Below are positions 40,777 to 48,327 of a DNA stretch of 64,000 nt, in pieces; the stretch's first letter is position 1; each line of letters starts with the position of its first letter. The DNA is taken from the NCBI GenBank assembly GCA_020849795.1, contig JADZFR010000048.1, positions 34,850-98,849 on the forward strand, given 5' to 3'. The notes under the pieces are model-generated. The model ran no database searches and had not been told where the DNA came from. It saw nothing but the letters and a program-made list of their open reading frames with translations. The translations under genes and the position numbers were made by a program. The stretch comes from Planctomycetota bacterium (lineage in GTDB: Bacteria; Planctomycetota; UBA8742; UBA2392).

Positions 40777-42489
40777 TCACTTCACGGGCCACACGTCGAC
40801 CAGCGCCTTCCAGTTGGCGAAGTAGTACACGGCAAAGCTTGCCAGGAAGATGCCGGTCAGCACCAGCGTCCCCTTGGGGCGCAGCTTCTCTTCTTCAGGG
40901 TTCCAGTGCGTCGTGATCAGGCTCTTGGTCAGGCGGTCCTGTTCAGGCTTCTGCCAGCTTGTCATGGCGCGTCCTTTGTTGCTCTTGCCCAGGAACACGG
41001 TGTAGACGGTAAGCAGGATGAAGATCAGCGCGCCCGTTGCTGCAATGCTGCCGCCGATGCCCACCAGCGCCAGGAACGGCCCGGCATCGCCCAGGTGCGG
41101 CGGGATTTGCGCGCCGGTGAAGTCAATGTCCGGGTGCCGGCGCGGCACACCAAGGCTGCCGGCAAGCGTCATACCAATGCCCATCAGCACAATGCCGAAC
41201 CCGAAGATGTAGGGTTGGATGCGCGCCAGGGCGCGGGCCGGGTACTCGCGCTGGAAAATCAGCGGCACCACGTAATAGGCCAGACCCATGAACGCCAGGC
41301 TGGTGCCGCCCGCCACGGTCATGTGAAAGTGGCCGGGGATGCGCAGCGTGTTGTGGGCGATGATGTTGATCTGGTGTGTGCCCAGCGTGACGCCGGTGAT
41401 GCCGCCGCCGAAACCAAAGATCAGCAGCGACAGGAAGAACGCCGCAAAGCCGGGGTCTTTCCACGGCGCCTTGGTCAGCCAACCGAACAGCCCGCCAATG
41501 CCCTTCTTGCGCTGCGCGACTTCCACCGCCGCGGGCACCGTGAAGCCGTGAATCATGCTGGCCAGCACTGCCAGGTACAGCGCATAGCTGGTGTTCCACA
41601 TCTTCCATGGCGCGCTGACGCCCGGGTCTACCAGCAGGTGGTGCGCCGAGGCCAGGTTGATGAACAGGATGTAGAGCACGAAGGCAACGCGGCAGACCGT
41701 CTCGTTCAACGGGCGCGAGCCGGTGGTCAGCGTCGCCATCAGGTACCACACCGAAACCATGGCGCATACGTTGATCTGCTGGCTGGCGTGGCCGAAGCCC
41801 CACCAGATCATGCGGTACCAGGCGCCGTCGGGGGCATTGTCGAGCACACCGATCGACCACAACCAGGTCGGGATCAGCGCGACCGCGCCGTGAACGATGG
41901 TGAAGATCGCGATGATCACCGCCGCCAGCGCACCGAAGACAACCAGCGGGATGCTGCCCTTGTAGGTCTTGTCGCGCTTGGCAATGAACAACCCGCCAAG
42001 GAAGTTGACACATCCGAGCAGCGCACCGACGGCAAACAGGATCAGCCCCAGGTAGAATTCCTGCTCGGCCCGCAACGGCACATAGCTGGTCATGAGCACG
42101 GATGCACGGTCCATGAAGATGGAGTAGTTGACCGTGATGAACCCGGTCAGCATCAAGACAACCTGCCCCCAGCTGAGGGCCTTGCTGAAGTTGCGCGAAT
42201 TGAGCAGCGAAGTCGAGGCGAAGTAGAGAATCGCCATTTCCATGAACAGGATCCAGAACACCAGCATGTTCAGGCCGTGCACGGTCAGCCACTTGTAGTA
42301 GTTCGCGGGCTCCAGCAATGCCACCGTCTCCCAGCGCGTGAGCGCAAGCAGAAAGGCTGCCGTTACGCCGATCAGCAGCGCCACCACGCCGAACACCGCG
42401 TTCAGCTTGATGAACATTTGCGCGCTGTTGCAAACCGGCAGGCCGGTCGTCGCACAGACTCGCGATTTGTCAGGCAGAAGGTTTCCCAT
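40777..42489 (-). CDS. heme-copper reductase subunit I, probable sNOR-type NO reductase
   Basis: 570 aa with about 12-14 helices. Low-spin heme ligand H71; active-site metal ligands H234, H283, H284; heme ligands H387 and H389 in GHFHMT. In oxidases of the aa3 type the ligand His begins an H-P-E-V-Y motif with the cross-linked Tyr; here the sequence is GHASQQINV, with Gln (Q238) at the Tyr position. Loss of that Tyr, together with nirS next door and senC downstream, supports NO reduction rather than O2 reduction. Oxygen reductase of another subtype cannot be excluded by eye. Confidence 0.75.
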   Translation of the reverse strand: MGNLLPDKSRVCATTGLPVCNSAQMFIKLNAVFGVVALLIGVTAAFLLALTRWETVALLEPANYYKWLTVHGLNMLVFWILFMEMAILYFASTSLLNSRNFSKALSWGQVVLMLTGFITVNYSIFMDRASVLMTSYVPLRAEQEFYLGLILFAVGALLGCVNFLGGLFIAKRDKTYKGSIPLVVFGALAAVIIAIFTIVHGAVALIPTWLWSIGVLDNAPDGAWYRMIWWGFGHASQQINVCAMVSVWYLMATLTTGSRPLNETVCRVAFVLYILFINLASAHHLLVDPGVSAPWKMWNTSYALYLAVLASMIHGFTVPAAVEVAQRKKGIGGLFGWLTKAPWKDPGFAAFFLSLLIFGFGGGITGVTLGTHQINIIAHNTLRIPGHFHMTVAGGTSLAFMGLAYYVVPLIFQREYPARALARIQPYIFGFGIVLMGIGMTLAGSLGVPRRHPDIDFTGAQIPPHLGDAGPFLALVGIGGSIAATGALIFILLTVYTVFLGKSNKGRAMTSWQKPEQDRLTKSLITTHWNPEEEKLRPKGTLVLTGIFLASFAVYYFANWKALVDVWPVK

Positions 42490-42493
42490 GGCC

Positions 42494-43021
42494 CTACTCC
42501 TCGACGATGATCAATCCGGACATCAGGTGGTGGCCGGCGCCGCAGAATTCGTTGCAGATAATGCTGAACTCGCCCGTCTCGGCGGGTTTGAGCGTGATGA
42601 CGTGGTCGTAACCCGGCACCACGTGGAAATTCATGTTCATCGGCAGCAGGCTGAACCCGTGCTGGTAGTCGCCGCTTGAGATGTGGATGCGATACTCAAC
42701 ATCCTTCTTCAGTTTGAGCACCGGGTACCAGCGCCAGTTCTTGCCCACCAGGTAGGCGTCACTGCCGGGCGCCGGCTGCACGATCGGCGTGCCGGCGCGA
42801 TCGCCAACCTGGTTGGTCTCGACGAACTTGGCCACGCGCCTTTCGAAGTCGATGGGGTCAACGGTGTACGCCTCGCCCGAGCTGGTCTGCTGGCCCTTGA
42901 AGTGCCAGTAGGGCATGGCGATGGTCAGCACCAGGCACCACAGCAGCGCCACGCCGATCCAGACACGTTCAAAGCCGTGCGGCGCGCGAACCCACTTCCC
43001 GACAGGATGATAGATGCTCAT
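42494..43021 (-). CDS. heme-copper reductase subunit II with CuA site
   Basis: 175 aa. One N-terminal helix (about residues 20-37), then a cupredoxin domain with a complete CuA set: H121, C156, C160, H164 and M167 (CNEFCGAGHHLM). This receives electrons from cytochrome c. The short one-helix form is typical of ba3-like and sNOR subunit II. The ATG at 43021 has AAAGGAG; the longer frame to 43204 runs antisense-like through the upstream small gene. Four bases separate it from subunit I. Confidence 0.85.
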   Translation of the reverse strand: MSIYHPVGKWVRAPHGFERVWIGVALLWCLVLTIAMPYWHFKGQQTSSGEAYTVDPIDFERRVAKFVETNQVGDRAGTPIVQPAPGSDAYLVGKNWRWYPVLKLKKDVEYRIHISSGDYQHGFSLLPMNMNFHVVPGYDHVITLKPAETGEFSIICNEFCGAGHHLMSGLIIVEE

Positions 43022-43037
43022 GGCCGGCTCCTTTCGC

Positions 43038-43226
43038 CTACGGCAGGTCTGCTTTCTTGGCCAGCAGAAGTTCAACCCATGCCCACACGGTGTAGGACAG
43101 GAACGGGACCATGAACCCCAGCGCCAGCAACAACCACATGTTGTCGAACAGCCGCTGCAGCCACGCCTTGTCTGAGGGTTCTTGCTGCCCTTCGGGCGCC
43201 TCATAGATGCTGCCGTGCTCGGTCAT
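43038..43226 (-). CDS. small membrane subunit at the head of the reductase operon
   Basis: 62 aa with one long hydrophobic helix (about residues 28-52) flanked by an acidic N-terminus and a basic end. AGGAGC upstream. Small single-helix proteins accompany many heme-copper enzymes; by position this may be a structural subunit of the sNOR-like complex. No sequence family recognised. Confidence 0.65.
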   Translation of the reverse strand: MTEHGSIYEAPEGQQEPSDKAWLQRLFDNMWLLLALGFMVPFLSYTVWAWVELLLAKKADLP

Positions 43227-43250
43227 GGCCTGCTCCTATCAAGGACTACA

Positions 43251-43264
43251 AGGTCTGCTTATCC
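43251..43264 (-). promoter_or_regulatory. degenerate GATA-type element before the reductase operon
   Basis: Minus strand: GGATA-AGCA-GACCT followed by TGTAGT as a possible -10, 25-30 bases before the start at 43226. The GACCTT block is shared with the nirS upstream region in the opposite orientation. Confidence 0.4.
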
Positions 43265-43301
43265 TTTTATAGACTGCTGCATTATGCGTCAAGCCATACT
43301 G

Positions 43302-46070
43302 CTACGGTGTGTAGTAAAGGCTGAAGCGAGCCGTCGGGACGTACGAGTCACGGCCGGTGGCAAACCACATGCGACCCGCGTGGAACACGCTGGCATGGAA
43401 TCCGCTACCCATGTCCGGCGTTGCCAGGAGCTCCAGCGTGCCTGCTACCGGGTCCAGCCGCTGCAACCGTGCGGTCGCGTGTGGCGCCGGTGAGCTGTCC
43501 CATCCGTTCAGGATGTACAGCTTGCCGTTGTACACCGCCCCTGCCCCATACCAGATCGGCTGTGCCAGCGTCGGGAAGCCCGAAGGCCCCGTGGTGCCGG
43601 TCGCCGCGTTGTCGCCAATGGGGTCGGGCCGGTACATCTCGATGCTGTCCAGCGTGGCGGCGATGCCACGGCCGCCGGCCATGTAGATCGCACCGTTGAT
43701 CCAGCCGACCACCGGGAAGCGGCGAGGCGTATACGCCCCGGCGTCGCTCTTGATGTGCCATGTGCCCGTCGCCGCGATACTGAGCGGCGCCTCATACATC
43801 AGCACTACGTTGCTGTGCTCTTTCATGTATGAGCCGGTGCCCGGCGCCGTCTCGGCGCTCAGGCGCCCGCCCACCACGTACAGCCGGTCGTCCGCATCCT
43901 GCGCAGCATCAGCGGCCGCCAGGCCGAACTCGGCCCAGCCCTGCACCAACCGTCCACCCAGCAGGCCCGGCATGGCTGCCACGACTTCCCAGGGGCCGGG
44001 CGCGGGTAGCGCGTTGCCGGCACCATCGGCCACCTGCATGCGTTCCACAAGCCCGCAAAATGCGCCGCTGGATGGCGATGTGGCCGAGTACAGTTCGCCC
44101 CCAACGACGTAGATGTAGCCGCCATAGCTGTGTTGCAGGTACGCAGCGCCCACGTATTGCCGTTCCGTGCTGAGGGGCCGGCCGATGTCTTCGAGCCGGT
44201 GATCGCGCAGGACGTTGGACTGGTGCGCCGTGTGAAACACGTACACTTTGTCGACGGTGGCCCCTACGCGCCCGCCCAGCAGGTAGATCGCCCCCTCGGC
44301 GCCATAGTCCGGGTGCGGCGCGACCACCATGGCCTCGCAGTAATGTTCATGAAAGTCGCCGGCGCCGTCTGCCCGCAGCGGGTCAAAGTAACGGTGGTCC
44401 CCCGCGCGCCGCCAGTAGTTTCCCTGTGCGGCATCATAAACCCGCAGCCGCATGTCGCGCGTCGCTGTCAGCCCGCCCGTCTCAACCTGCACCGTGAAAT
44501 CAAACAGGCCCTGCTCCAGCGGCCAGCCTTGCAGTGCTCCGGTCGCAGAGAGGGTAACGCCCTGGGGCAACACACCGCCGACCATCTGAAAGGTCGCGCC
44601 GGCGGGCACAGTACCGGCCATGCTGACGGGCAACGCGAGGTTCATCGCCCCGGCGCCGGCATCATGCTCGACCAGGTCTTCGGGCAGTGTCAGGTCGTTG
44701 AAGCGAATGCGAAAGGTGTATGCGTTGGCATGCCAGACCGCATTCTTGCACACCGCTTCCACGGCAAGGAACCAGGTGCCGCCTGCAGCGCCCGGCATGC
44801 GGATCATCGAGTCGTCACCTGTCGCTGCGGGCACCCCGTCGACCAGCTTGTCATAGGCGCCGCCCCGATCACGGTACAGGGCGGACTTGAGTTTGCCGGT
44901 GAACGCCGAGAAGAACACGTCAATCTCGATCTCGCCCTCATACGGTGTGGTGAACGCGAACATGTCCACGAGGTCGCGGGCCGGGTCGCCGGGGTTGCTG
45001 CTGACACTGAGTGTTGTGGCCTGCACCAGCGGGCCGGCCATGCTCAACGCGCCGAATTGTGTCGCCGTCGCAAAGTCATTGTTGTTGCTGCCTGCGTCGT
45101 ACGCGTCCAGCCCATGCACGTAGCCCACGCCTTCGTAGGTCACGAGGTCCAGGCGCCGGCTGACCACAATCATCGGACTTGTGAAGGGCTCGCACTGGAT
45201 CTCGAGTTCATGCAAACCAGCCGACGACGGCGCGCCGAACAGTGTGCCGTCAGGCAGCAGAGTCAGCCCGGCAGGCAGCGCCGCAGAAGCAACACCCAGG
45301 CTCCAGAGCAGCGGGTAGGCACCGACGCTGCTGTTGGACTGCAGTTGCACACCGTAAGGCTGGTTGCGCATACCCCGGGGGAGTACAGCCGTCGTGATCT
45401 CGGGCGTGGCAACGATCCACAGGTCGAGCGAAGCCAACGCGACGGCCGGAGTCCCCGCAGAATCCTGCACCTGCACTTCAAAGCGGTGAAACACCTCCAC
45501 CCCGGCGTTGTAGGTGCCGGTGATCTGGCCGCCCGCATCCAGCGTGAGCTGGGAAAGTCCCAGCGCGTATCCGCCGCTCGTGGCAGTCCCGCCGCTGGTG
45601 ACGCTGAACTGATAGGGCGGGACTCCGCCACTGGCGGCAATGGCGGCTGTGTAGGGCTGTCCGATCAAGCCGGCGGGAATGCGTTGGGTGTCTATGGTCA
45701 GGACTGCCGGTTGAACTACCAGTTGAAACTGGCGCTCCGTCACTGCGGCGGGAGTGCTGTCGTCTCGCACACGGATCCGAAGCGCCAGGGTTTCCGGCGT
45801 TGTGGGCGTACCGGAAAGCGCACCCTGGGCCGAGAGGTTCATCCATGCCGGCGGCGTGAAGCCGGTGCCCCACTCGAATGTGAATGGCACTTGGCCACCA
45901 TCGGCTTGCACCGAGAAGAGATAGCTTTGGCCGACTTGGGCATCCGGCAGCACGGTGGTCACGAACTCGAAGCCGGGCTTCCAGGTGGGTTTACCTGATT
46001 GGTCGTTCGAGTCGCAGCCGGCAACGAGTGCAAACGTGGCAAGAAAAGTGATAGTGATCGCGCGGTACAT
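43302..46070 (-). CDS. Ig-like/Kelch-repeat lipoprotein
   Basis: 922 aa. Lipoprotein signal (FALVAGC). Residues about 30-330 hold three putative-Ig (He_PIG type) repeats with the pattern VGQSYLFSVQADGGQVPF, LPAGLTLLPDGTLFGAPS; a further unit lies near 480-560. The C-terminal third has Kelch-like motifs (GAIYLLGGR, YIYVVGGEL, RLYVVGGRL, AIYMAGGRG, KLYILNGW) consistent with a beta-propeller. Cell-surface binding is likely; ligand unknown. GGAGAGAGCC and the lipobox fix the start at 46070. An operator-like element shared with the denitrification genes lies upstream. Confidence 0.8.
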   Translation of the reverse strand: MYRAITITFLATFALVAGCDSNDQSGKPTWKPGFEFVTTVLPDAQVGQSYLFSVQADGGQVPFTFEWGTGFTPPAWMNLSAQGALSGTPTTPETLALRIRVRDDSTPAAVTERQFQLVVQPAVLTIDTQRIPAGLIGQPYTAAIAASGGVPPYQFSVTSGGTATSGGYALGLSQLTLDAGGQITGTYNAGVEVFHRFEVQVQDSAGTPAVALASLDLWIVATPEITTAVLPRGMRNQPYGVQLQSNSSVGAYPLLWSLGVASAALPAGLTLLPDGTLFGAPSSAGLHELEIQCEPFTSPMIVVSRRLDLVTYEGVGYVHGLDAYDAGSNNNDFATATQFGALSMAGPLVQATTLSVSSNPGDPARDLVDMFAFTTPYEGEIEIDVFFSAFTGKLKSALYRDRGGAYDKLVDGVPAATGDDSMIRMPGAAGGTWFLAVEAVCKNAVWHANAYTFRIRFNDLTLPEDLVEHDAGAGAMNLALPVSMAGTVPAGATFQMVGGVLPQGVTLSATGALQGWPLEQGLFDFTVQVETGGLTATRDMRLRVYDAAQGNYWRRAGDHRYFDPLRADGAGDFHEHYCEAMVVAPHPDYGAEGAIYLLGGRVGATVDKVYVFHTAHQSNVLRDHRLEDIGRPLSTERQYVGAAYLQHSYGGYIYVVGGELYSATSPSSGAFCGLVERMQVADGAGNALPAPGPWEVVAAMPGLLGGRLVQGWAEFGLAAADAAQDADDRLYVVGGRLSAETAPGTGSYMKEHSNVVLMYEAPLSIAATGTWHIKSDAGAYTPRRFPVVGWINGAIYMAGGRGIAATLDSIEMYRPDPIGDNAATGTTGPSGFPTLAQPIWYGAGAVYNGKLYILNGWDSSPAPHATARLQRLDPVAGTLELLATPDMGSGFHASVFHAGRMWFATGRDSYVPTARFSLYYTP

Positions 46071-46117
46071 GGCTCTCTCCTGCAATGGATCCGCTTCTGT
46101 AGGGAGCATATACCAGC

Positions 46118-46136
46118 TATTCAGATATGCAAGTCC
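46118..46136 (-). promoter_or_regulatory. GATA-type element before the Ig/Kelch lipoprotein gene
   Basis: Contains TATTCAGATA (46118-46127) and AGATA-TGCA-AGTCC (46123-46136). On the minus strand GAATAG follows the site directly, and TATATG (46112-46107) is a second -10 candidate. Confidence 0.4.
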
Positions 46137-46212
46137 TTTTATGGTTGATTACCCACGATTTGGCGGGCACACGCAAGCTGATTGCGGGTCACATCAGGGA
46201 ACGAGAAAACAG

Positions 46213-46366
46213 TGGCACCCCGGGCAGGAATCGGACCCCAAACCAGCCCAGCGGGCTGGTTTGGAAGCGAAGCAGCACGGCCAAAGCCCGCCCACAGGCG
46301 GGCGACGACGGGCGTAAGCGAAGCGTAACCGCGAGCGCTGCGCCGGGCGCGCCTCTCAGAAAACGC
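46213..46366. repeat. 154-bp repeat, unit 1, with tRNA 3'-end copy and hairpins
   Basis: Begins with 25 bases (46213-46237) identical to the 3' end of the tRNA-Arg gene including CCA (as read on the minus strand). Then a hairpin (46238-46264) with a CCAAACCAGCCC arm, a second perfect hairpin GCCCGCC-CACA-GGCGGGC (46286-46303), and a GC-rich tail. Not coding: several overlapping frames are open only because of composition. Confidence 0.85.
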
Positions 46367-46520
46367 TGGCACCCCGGGCAGGAATCGGACCCCCCACCAG
46401 CCCGGCGGGCTGGTGGGGAAGCGAAGCAGCACGGCCAAAGCCCGCCCACAGGCGGGCGACGACGGGCGTAAGCGAAGCGTAACCGCGAGCGCTGCGCCGG
46501 GCGCGCCTCTCAGAAAACGG
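46367..46520. repeat. 154-bp repeat, unit 2, with covarying hairpin
   Basis: Same length as and nearly identical to unit 1. The first hairpin (46392-46418) differs by two A-T to C-G pair changes made on both arms (AA with TT becomes CC with GG), plus one loop base. The second hairpin (46440-46457) is unchanged. The tRNA 3'-end copy is at 46367-46391 and the real tRNA follows at 46521. Confidence 0.85.
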
Positions 46521-46596
46521 TGGCACCCCGGGCAGGAATCGGACCTGCGACCTGCGGTTTAGGAAACCGCTGCTCTATCCACTGAGCTACCGGGGC
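46521..46596 (-). tRNA. tRNA-Arg (anticodon CCT)
   Basis: Minus strand, 76 bases with encoded CCA. Acceptor stem GCCCCGG/CCGGGGT (first pair G-U), D arm with AGCTCAGTGGATAGAGC, anticodon stem GCGGT/ACCGC around loop TTCCTAA, T arm GCAGG-TCCGATT-CCTGC. Reads AGG codons. The two 154-bp repeats lie immediately downstream of its 3' end. Confidence 0.95.
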
Positions 46597-46641
46597 GTGG
46601 CTTCACTCTAACAACGCGCCCCTGCACGAAAAGGTTGCGGG

Positions 46642-48180
46642 CTACCGGCGCTCGGCGCTGCGGAACACATGCACCGCGCGAAACCGCGGTGTGCCATCGC
46701 CAAGCCGGTATTCCTGGTCAAGGCGCTGCTGCACCTTGCGGGTCACTGTTGCTGTGTTCGTACGCGCGTCGCCTTGCAGCACAGCCGTGACATCGCGCCT
46801 GACATCTTCTTTCAGACGGGCCTCAAACTCCTGCCAATTGGCACGGCGGGCGGCCTCGTCCGCCCCGGCAAACTGGAACTGGAGCTGCCAGTTCTCGTCA
46901 CCCGCAGGCGTCACGAAGCTGACCGGCAGGTCATACGGGTTGGGCACGCTGCTTTCCTGCACCGGCGCGGGCGAGCTGCCGCCGGGCTGCTGAGCGCTGT
47001 TGTTGCCGCCAAACACCATGACCAACGCGATGATGCCCGCGATGATCAGCGCCAGCACGAGGCTGAGAATGGTCACCTTCACCCAGCTCAATGGCGCGCC
47101 GCCGCGGACTTCGCCCGTGCTGCCATTGACCAGCACGTTGTAGGCCTTGTCCTTGAACCGGTAACTCATGATGAACACGGGCAGCAGCACATGCTTGAAA
47201 CTTTGGCCCCAGAAGTTCGTGTTCACGCTCAGAAAACGATGCGTGTCGCCGGGCACGTCACGCGCGCAGCGCGCGTGGCACTCGCCGCGGATGCCTGTCT
47301 CGGCGATGTTCCAGCACTCTTTCAGGTCCATGCTGTAGCGCTCGGCGCGAAAGCCCGCGAGGTACTTGCTGTCGTAGGGTACCAGTGCCTTGGTCGGGAA
47401 CGGTTCAATCTGCTGCATCAGCTTCTGCAGGTCCGTGCCGTAGTACTGCCGCGACGCGCACACCAGCCAGTCATCAAAGAGGTCGCGGCGCTGGCCACTG
47501 GTCCACACCCAGCGCACCCTCCGCACCTGGCGCGTCTGGCGCCGACCCTGGCTGTCGGTGTAACTCTGCGTCACGTAGTAGTAGTAACCTGCCTGCGCCG
47601 TCCAGCTTGAGTGGCTTTGTGTGTCATAGGTCCAGAACGGCACGTACACGCCGTGCAAGTCGTCCACGTTGGCGCGCTGCTGCAGCGCGCCGGGCCTGAC
47701 CAGCTTGACCCACAACCGGCCCCAGAAGCCTTCTCCGCCGTTGAGCCACTTGCGAAACTTCTCTACCGCGTCCGCACCCTTGAACTGAAACGGAAGCAGG
47801 CTTTCCGGCTGCAACACACCGGCGGGAAGCTCTTCTTCGACAATGCGCTTGCCGCCGCAATAGTCGCAGCGGGCGGTGTGTCCGCCGGTATCGACGATGA
47901 TGTCGGCACCGCAGTCCTGGCATTTGACCTCGCGCTTGCCCTGCGTCTGCACGTGCTGCGCGTGGCCAAGATAGCGGGAAATTGCGTCGTTCAGGTCGTA
48001 CTCAATGACCGCGGCGCCTTCGCGTACTTCAATCGCCTGCGTGTGGCCGCAGTAGCCGCAAACAAGCTCGCGGGCGCCGGGCTTGAATTCAAGGTCTGCC
48101 CCACAGCCGGTACACGGCAGCGTGGAGACGCTGGTCTTGTTGCCCTCAACGGGGCCGTCGTCGTTGTCGAATTCGCCCAT
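46642..48180 (-). CDS. double zinc-ribbon membrane protein of unknown function
   Basis: 512 aa. Two N-terminal zinc ribbons (CTGCG...CGYCG at about 23-44 and CQDCG...CDYCG at about 87-108), a conserved globular domain with WRLWVKL-, YVPFWTYD- and HVLLPVFIMSYRFKDKAYNVLVNG-type blocks, one transmembrane helix (about 380-402) and an exported or luminal tail. Similar zinc-ribbon/membrane proteins are widespread, sometimes mislabelled as primosomal helicase PriA-like because of the ribbons. AAGGAAA precedes the ATG. Function unknown. Confidence 0.7.
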   Translation of the reverse strand: MGEFDNDDGPVEGNKTSVSTLPCTGCGADLEFKPGARELVCGYCGHTQAIEVREGAAVIEYDLNDAISRYLGHAQHVQTQGKREVKCQDCGADIIVDTGGHTARCDYCGGKRIVEEELPAGVLQPESLLPFQFKGADAVEKFRKWLNGGEGFWGRLWVKLVRPGALQQRANVDDLHGVYVPFWTYDTQSHSSWTAQAGYYYYVTQSYTDSQGRRQTRQVRRVRWVWTSGQRRDLFDDWLVCASRQYYGTDLQKLMQQIEPFPTKALVPYDSKYLAGFRAERYSMDLKECWNIAETGIRGECHARCARDVPGDTHRFLSVNTNFWGQSFKHVLLPVFIMSYRFKDKAYNVLVNGSTGEVRGGAPLSWVKVTILSLVLALIIAGIIALVMVFGGNNSAQQPGGSSPAPVQESSVPNPYDLPVSFVTPAGDENWQLQFQFAGADEAARRANWQEFEARLKEDVRRDVTAVLQGDARTNTATVTRKVQQRLDQEYRLGDGTPRFRAVHVFRSAERR

Positions 48181-48327
48181 GAGGCTTTCCTTTTAATAGC
48201 AACAGGCCCCCGGAGCGAGAGCCATGAATGACCTCCACCTCTGCTTTTCGTGAACACGCACAGCGGCCAATCCGTAGTATCATTAGCCGTCCCGGCGTGC
48301 GGCGCCGGCGCTATTGGGAGAAATGCC

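Noticed and set aside
40573..42510. 645-codon plus-strand frame opposite the heme-copper subunit I gene
   Set aside because: Shadow of a gene with clear heme and copper ligands on the other strand; Gln/His/Arg-rich translation typical of antisense.
40777..43021. aa3- or cbb3-type cytochrome oxidase
   Set aside because: No H-P-E-V-Y motif, no CcoO/CcoP genes, and the neighbours (nirS, Sco) fit an sNOR-type enzyme better; kept as an alternative only.
46127..46471. Short open frames across the repeats on both strands
   Set aside because: Frames translate the hairpin repeats and the tRNA copy; they differ between strands and have no start signals.
46213..46520. CRISPR array
   Set aside because: Only two units of 154 bp, with no short repeat/spacer alternation and no cas genes; the repeats contain tRNA 3' ends and hairpins.
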